Origin: Riemerella anatipestifer
GTDB taxonomy: Bacteria > Bacteroidota > Bacteroidia > Flavobacteriales > Weeksellaceae
Length of the DNA stretch: 64,000 bases
Assembly: GCF_009663465.1 (NCBI RefSeq)
Contig: NZ_QXHU01000005.1
Coordinates: forward strand, 1-64,000
Reading direction: 5' to 3'
In this document: positions 60,618-64,000 of the stretch, piece after piece
How positions within the stretch are numbered: position 1 is the first letter of the stretch
How the letters are laid out: every line of letters starts with the position of its first letter
Position numbers and translations under genes: made by a program
The notes under the pieces: generated by a model
Databases searched by the model: none
The model's input: only the letters and a program-made list of their open reading frames with translations
Told to the model about the DNA's origin: nothing

Positions 60618-61438
60618 TTTCTCAATTTTTGTAGTGTTTGGTTATTAATTTTCTTTCGTTCTTTATCAAAAAACCACCCCCACTTATTAAAATAGTATAT
60701 TGCCGATTGTATTCCTATTTTTGTCAACCGCCAAGATTTATGTGAACCTTTTTCAAAATGATGATAAATAGAAACGTTCGGATAAAATACGGTTCTGAAA
60801 CCATTTGCTATTAGTCTTCTACATAAATCTGTTTCTTCTCCATACATAAAAATTTTCTCGTCAAATAACCCTGTTTTTTTGACTGCCTCCAATCTTAAAA
60901 ACATAAAACAGCCTGACAAATATGGAACATCCATCGTTTTATCATAATTGGTAAATCTTAATTCAAATAATTGGTTTCTTTTTTCAACCATTTTCTTGAA
61001 AGGATTAAATCTTCTCCCAATCCAATCGTACGGTGTCGGTAATAACTTACACAAATACTGAATATTTCCATCTGGATAATACACTTTGGGCATTACATTA
61101 GCTATAGACACATCAGTTTCCATATAATTTATTATCTCTCGTATTACATCCTCATTAAAATAAACATCAGGATTCAACACCAAATGATATTTAGAGTTTT
61201 CATTCATTGCCTTTTTTATTGCAATATTATGAGCTGCACCAAAACCAGGATTAGATGGATTAAAAATATAGACAACATTAGAATGTTCCACTATATCTTT
61301 TAAATCATCAGTAGGTGAATTATCCACTAAATATAGAATACTTTTGAAATCCATTTTTGAATTCAAAAAGCTATTGATAGCTTCCTGTAACTTTTTTCTC
61401 TCGTTCTTATATAATACAATACTAGCTGTTACAATCAT
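60614..61438 (-). CDS. GT2 glycosyltransferase, rhamnosyltransferase-like
   Basis: 274 residues. VTASIVLYKNERKKLQEAIN, YLVDNSPTDDLKD, NPGFGAAHNIAI, VLNPDVYF (metal site) and SGCFMFLRLEAVKKTGLFDE, then MYGEETDLCRRL are the classical GT2 rhamnosyltransferase pattern. Soluble, presumably membrane-associated. No signal peptide. Confidence 0.88.
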   Translation of the reverse strand: MIVTASIVLYKNERKKLQEAINSFLNSKMDFKSILYLVDNSPTDDLKDIVEHSNVVYIFNPSNPGFGAAHNIAIKKAMNENSKYHLVLNPDVYFNEDVIREIINYMETDVSIANVMPKVYYPDGNIQYLCKLLPTPYDWIGRRFNPFKKMVEKRNQLFELRFTNYDKTMDVPYLSGCFMFLRLEAVKKTGLFDEKIFMYGEETDLCRRLIANGFRTVFYPNVSIYHHFEKGSHKSWRLTKIGIQSAIYYFNKWGWFFDKERKKINNQTLQKLRK

Positions 61439-61443
61439 TACAA

Positions 61444-62484
61444 TTATTTTAGAATTTCCGTTTTTATTAAATCTATTATTTGAGATGCACTTTTATTCCA
61501 AGAAAACTTAGACAACAACGAAGGAAAACTTTTTTTAATTTCTTCCAGCGATACAAAATTTTCATAAATCTCTTTTATTTTTTCTGCAATATCTTTTTCG
61601 GATTGAGGATTTACAAAAATAGCACTATCTCCCAACACCTCTCGCATTACAGGAATATCAGAAACAAGAGACACCGTTCCAAGACTTGCCGCTTCTAAAG
61701 GTGGAAAACCAAATCCTTCGTAAAGACTAATATAAATATTACATAGACATTTTTGATAAAGTTTTGCTAACAGATTTTGGGATATAGAATGAATAAATAC
61801 AACATTTTTTAAATTTAATCTGTCTGATAAATCTACTAACATAGAGCCATATTTATTTTTCTTAGCCACTATAACAAAAAGAGCATCAGTTTCCTCATTT
61901 TCTTTAATCGCCTTTAATAATCTTTCTATATTCTTATGATGATAACTTGCCCCTACTGTAAGAAAAAATGTTTTACCTTGAGTTATTTTTCGAAACTCTA
62001 TCTCATCTTTTTCGCATTCATTATACTCTAAAAAATTGCATCCATTGTAAATAACCTCTATTTTATCCTCCTCTATTTTATAATGCGCCAATACATCTCG
62101 CTTCGTAAATTCTGAAATAACGACTACTTTTTTACAAGAAGATAGTATCATTGGCACCAAATATTTAAAATAATAATACTGAAATAAATGCTGTTTTGGA
62201 TAAGCAAAACAGATCAAATCGTGAATAGTAACAATTTGATTTTTAACAAACGGCGAACCGTGAGTAGAGAAAGAGTAAACAAGGTTTTTTTTGGCTTTAA
62301 AAGGAAGTATAAAAAAATTCCAAAAAATTCTGTACAAAGCTAATAACTTGGTTCGTTTTATATACCAAAAGTCTTTTTTTAAATCTTTCTCTATTCTCAA
62401 AATTTCATCCCTTAATTTTATAGAATAAATTTCTACCCCATTTGCGCGACCATTCGTCATCGACATATTAAATTTCACTCTCAT
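61444..62484 (-). CDS. GT4 glycosyltransferase
   Basis: 346 residues with a GT-B fold. TIHDLICFAYPKQHLFQYYYFK, VVISEFTKRDVLAHY and SLYEGFGFPPLEAASLGTVSL (the E-x7-E motif, quoted in part) fit family 4. Donor and acceptor unknown. Begins 9 nt after the partial gene upstream and ends 5 nt before the GT2 gene. Confidence 0.88.
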   Translation of the reverse strand: MRVKFNMSMTNGRANGVEIYSIKLRDEILRIEKDLKKDFWYIKRTKLLALYRIFWNFFILPFKAKKNLVYSFSTHGSPFVKNQIVTIHDLICFAYPKQHLFQYYYFKYLVPMILSSCKKVVVISEFTKRDVLAHYKIEEDKIEVIYNGCNFLEYNECEKDEIEFRKITQGKTFFLTVGASYHHKNIERLLKAIKENEETDALFVIVAKKNKYGSMLVDLSDRLNLKNVVFIHSISQNLLAKLYQKCLCNIYISLYEGFGFPPLEAASLGTVSLVSDIPVMREVLGDSAIFVNPQSEKDIAEKIKEIYENFVSLEEIKKSFPSLLSKFSWNKSASQIIDLIKTEILK

Positions 62485-62493
62485 AACTATAAT

Positions 62494-64000
62494 TTAATAC
62501 CTTTCAATTTTGGCTGTTCCCCAATAATTTTTTGTTCCTTTTTCTTCAGAAACAATTTTTGCCCCTTTTATTTTCATCGGTAAATCCTGTGGAAGCTGTG
62601 TAGAAAAAAATTCTACATTCATTTCCGCATCTGGTGAAAATTCAATGGAAAAAGCATAATCTCTGGGAACAGTTTTATCATAAAAAACTTGTGTGTTTCT
62701 TATCGTTATTTTTCCATCTTTTACTTTTCCAAATCGGAAACCATTTCCTGTTCCTCCTAACATAATATTATCAAATATCAAATTGGGTATATGTGTGTAA
62801 TTTCCAAATCTAAAAGAAGTTGCTATTGCTTTCCCATTGGACTTTATATTATCATTAAGCTGTTCTATCCTCAAATTCTCAAATTTCACATTGACAAAAC
62901 TATTATATCCCGTTTCATTGGTCGCATATACCCCAAACAGACCTTGACTCCAACTTTGATTTCCCCCAAATAAAATATTAGAAGAAGTGGTATCTTTAAA
63001 ATAGACTGTTGCCAATCCATACTTACCATTCCAAGAAGTATAATTATTGATGTTTACGAAATCTGCATTTTTATTAAACTTAATGCCTATATCTGAAAGG
63101 GTAAATATATTATCAATGTTGATTAGCTCACTACAACCGTCAAAAACAATACCTACATTCGCTTTTTCCATCAGAGATTCATCGGAAACCATTCTATACA
63201 ATTCTTCATCAGAATTTATGGAAGAATCCGGGGAGTTCATTATAAATTTCACATCTCTAACCACTGCTTTATGGCTTGCTCCTATTACCAATAATGCAGT
63301 AGAGTTCACTCGTTTTTTAGGAGTTAATACCAAAGACAACGATTCTAATACATTGGAATCATAAGTACGCTGTGCCACTACTCCACCTATTTCACCTATA
63401 TGAAATAAATGCTCTCCAGTATTGGCAGTAACAAGTTCTACGAAAGTTCTATCTTGTCCTACTCCCCTTAATCCTTTAAGGGGTATATTTCCAATTTTGG
63501 TATAATAAATTCCACTATTTAATTTAATTTCAAAAAAAACTTTATTTAGCTTTTCCATTGAATATTTTAAATCCACAGAATTTATTTCATTGGGAAAAGT
63601 ACCAAACCACTCAACAAAATTATTACCATTATCAACAAAATGCCCTACTAAATCTACATTATCAAATATTTTAACTGGTTCTGCCAATATCGAAGTATTA
63701 TCTCCATCTAATGTCCCATTTTTTAATATTACTCCATTGAATTTTAAAGCAAGTCTTTTAGGAATATTGATAGTTTTAGCATTAAGATTGAAAACATAAT
63801 CTCCACTTAAATTCACAATAGACAGACCATTTTGTGAAAAATATTTTAGTATTGAAATAAAAGCTTGTGAATCATCTGAAATGCCATCTCCCTTCGCTCC
63901 AAAATCTATCGGAGATAATAAATGTATATTTTTTCTTTTGTAAAACTTCCCATCCTTTTTTATTACTATACTTTCTAAAACATCCTCATCCGTATAAGGA
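62494..64000 (-). CDS. Pectate-lyase-fold protein, 5' end outside the window
   Basis: The frame remains open to the right edge, so the start is missing; at least 501 codons are present. Near the edge it reads PIDFGAKGDGISDDSQAF, the DFGAKGDGxxDD signature of the pectate_lyase_3 family. Then come recurrent short right-handed beta-helix turns (IDNIFTLSDIGIKFNKN, VNINNYTSWNGKYGL). No signal peptide is in the visible part. It may be a polysaccharide-modifying or -cleaving enzyme, or a tailspike-like protein; the position at the head of a glycan cluster favours the first. A GTG at 63816 is not needed as start. Confidence 0.78.
   Translation of the reverse strand, partial: PYTDEDVLESIVIKKDGKFYKRKNIHLLSPIDFGAKGDGISDDSQAFISILKYFSQNGLSIVNLSGDYVFNLNAKTINIPKRLALKFNGVILKNGTLDGDNTSILAEPVKIFDNVDLVGHFVDNGNNFVEWFGTFPNEINSVDLKYSMEKLNKVFFEIKLNSGIYYTKIGNIPLKGLRGVGQDRTFVELVTANTGEHLFHIGEIGGVVAQRTYDSNVLESLSLVLTPKKRVNSTALLVIGASHKAVVRDVKFIMNSPDSSINSDEELYRMVSDESLMEKANVGIVFDGCSELINIDNIFTLSDIGIKFNKNADFVNINNYTSWNGKYGLATVYFKDTTSSNILFGGNQSWSQGLFGVYATNETGYNSFVNVKFENLRIEQLNDNIKSNGKAIATSFRFGNYTHIPNLIFDNIMLGGTGNGFRFGKVKDGKITIRNTQVFYDKTVPRDYAFSIEFSPDAEMNVEFFSTQLPQDLPMKIKGAKIVSEEKGTKNYWGTAKIERY

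Overview
The window reads as chromosomal DNA of a low-GC flavobacterium (phylum Bacteroidota), most likely family Weeksellaceae (Chryseobacterium / Riemerella / Bergeyella type). The support is: -7 boxes of the form TAnnTTTG before many genes, a short NuoG without the molybdopterin domain, SusC/CirA-type TonB receptors with a carboxypeptidase-like N-terminal domain, paired LemA and TPM-domain genes, and degenerate IS982-family and IS1595-family transposases. The genus is my inference; no rRNA or other taxonomic marker is in the window. I saw no rRNA, tRNA or CRISPR array.

Layout. 1-1.4 kb: an HU-like DNA-binding protein set between low-complexity repeats and a (TG)n tract. 1.4-4.1 kb: a leftward recJ-nadD-DUF3817 operon, enclosed by an exact 27-nt inverted repeat. 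4.6-6.9 kb: rightward RlpA-like protein and glnS. 7.2-14.5 kb: leftward housekeeping genes (gcvP, a J-domain protein, a Rossmann oxidoreductase, tpx, a broken IS1595 transposase, tig), plus a 50-residue Cys/Lys-rich reading frame with its own promoter. 14.7-18.1 kb: a three-gene metal-type TonB uptake operon. 18.2-19.3 kb: a decayed IS982 transposase and a structured GC-rich intergenic element. 19.3-24.8 kb: serine acetyltransferase, a beta-carbonic anhydrase / small exported protein / SulP transporter group, then a PAP2-family membrane enzyme overlapping a GNAT-like acyltransferase. 24.8-25.9 kb: pth and a 271-bp IS982-derived miniature element.

25.9-39.9 kb is a complete leftward nuoA-N operon for respiratory complex I, with an unrelated outer-membrane beta-barrel gene inserted between nuoF and nuoG. 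40-50.3 kb holds a second GNAT-like paralogue with a 59-residue membrane protein, a zinc peptidase, lpxB, a TIGR01777-type oxidoreductase split by one in-frame stop, an S9 peptidase, the lemA/TPM/TPM operon, folA and rimO.

50.4-64 kb is a leftward surface-polysaccharide cluster that runs off the right edge. Its downstream half, rfbC-rfbB-GT2-wecD-wecE-GtrII-like-rfbA, contains every enzyme needed to make dTDP-Fuc4NAc from glucose-1-phosphate, plus what looks like a polyprenyl-phosphate sugar synthase and a polytopic transferase; the five genes from GT2 to rfbA overlap one another. The upstream half encodes two initiating sugar transferases, a bacillosamine-type aminotransferase, a nucleotide-sugar epimerase/reductase, GT2 and GT4 glycosyltransferases and a partial pectate-lyase-fold protein.

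The features most worth a second look are the overlapping Fuc4NAc module, the beta-barrel gene inside the nuo operon, the metal-type TonB operon, the small Cys/Lys-rich gene, and the repeats (27-nt inverted pair, GC-rich islands, IS982 miniature).
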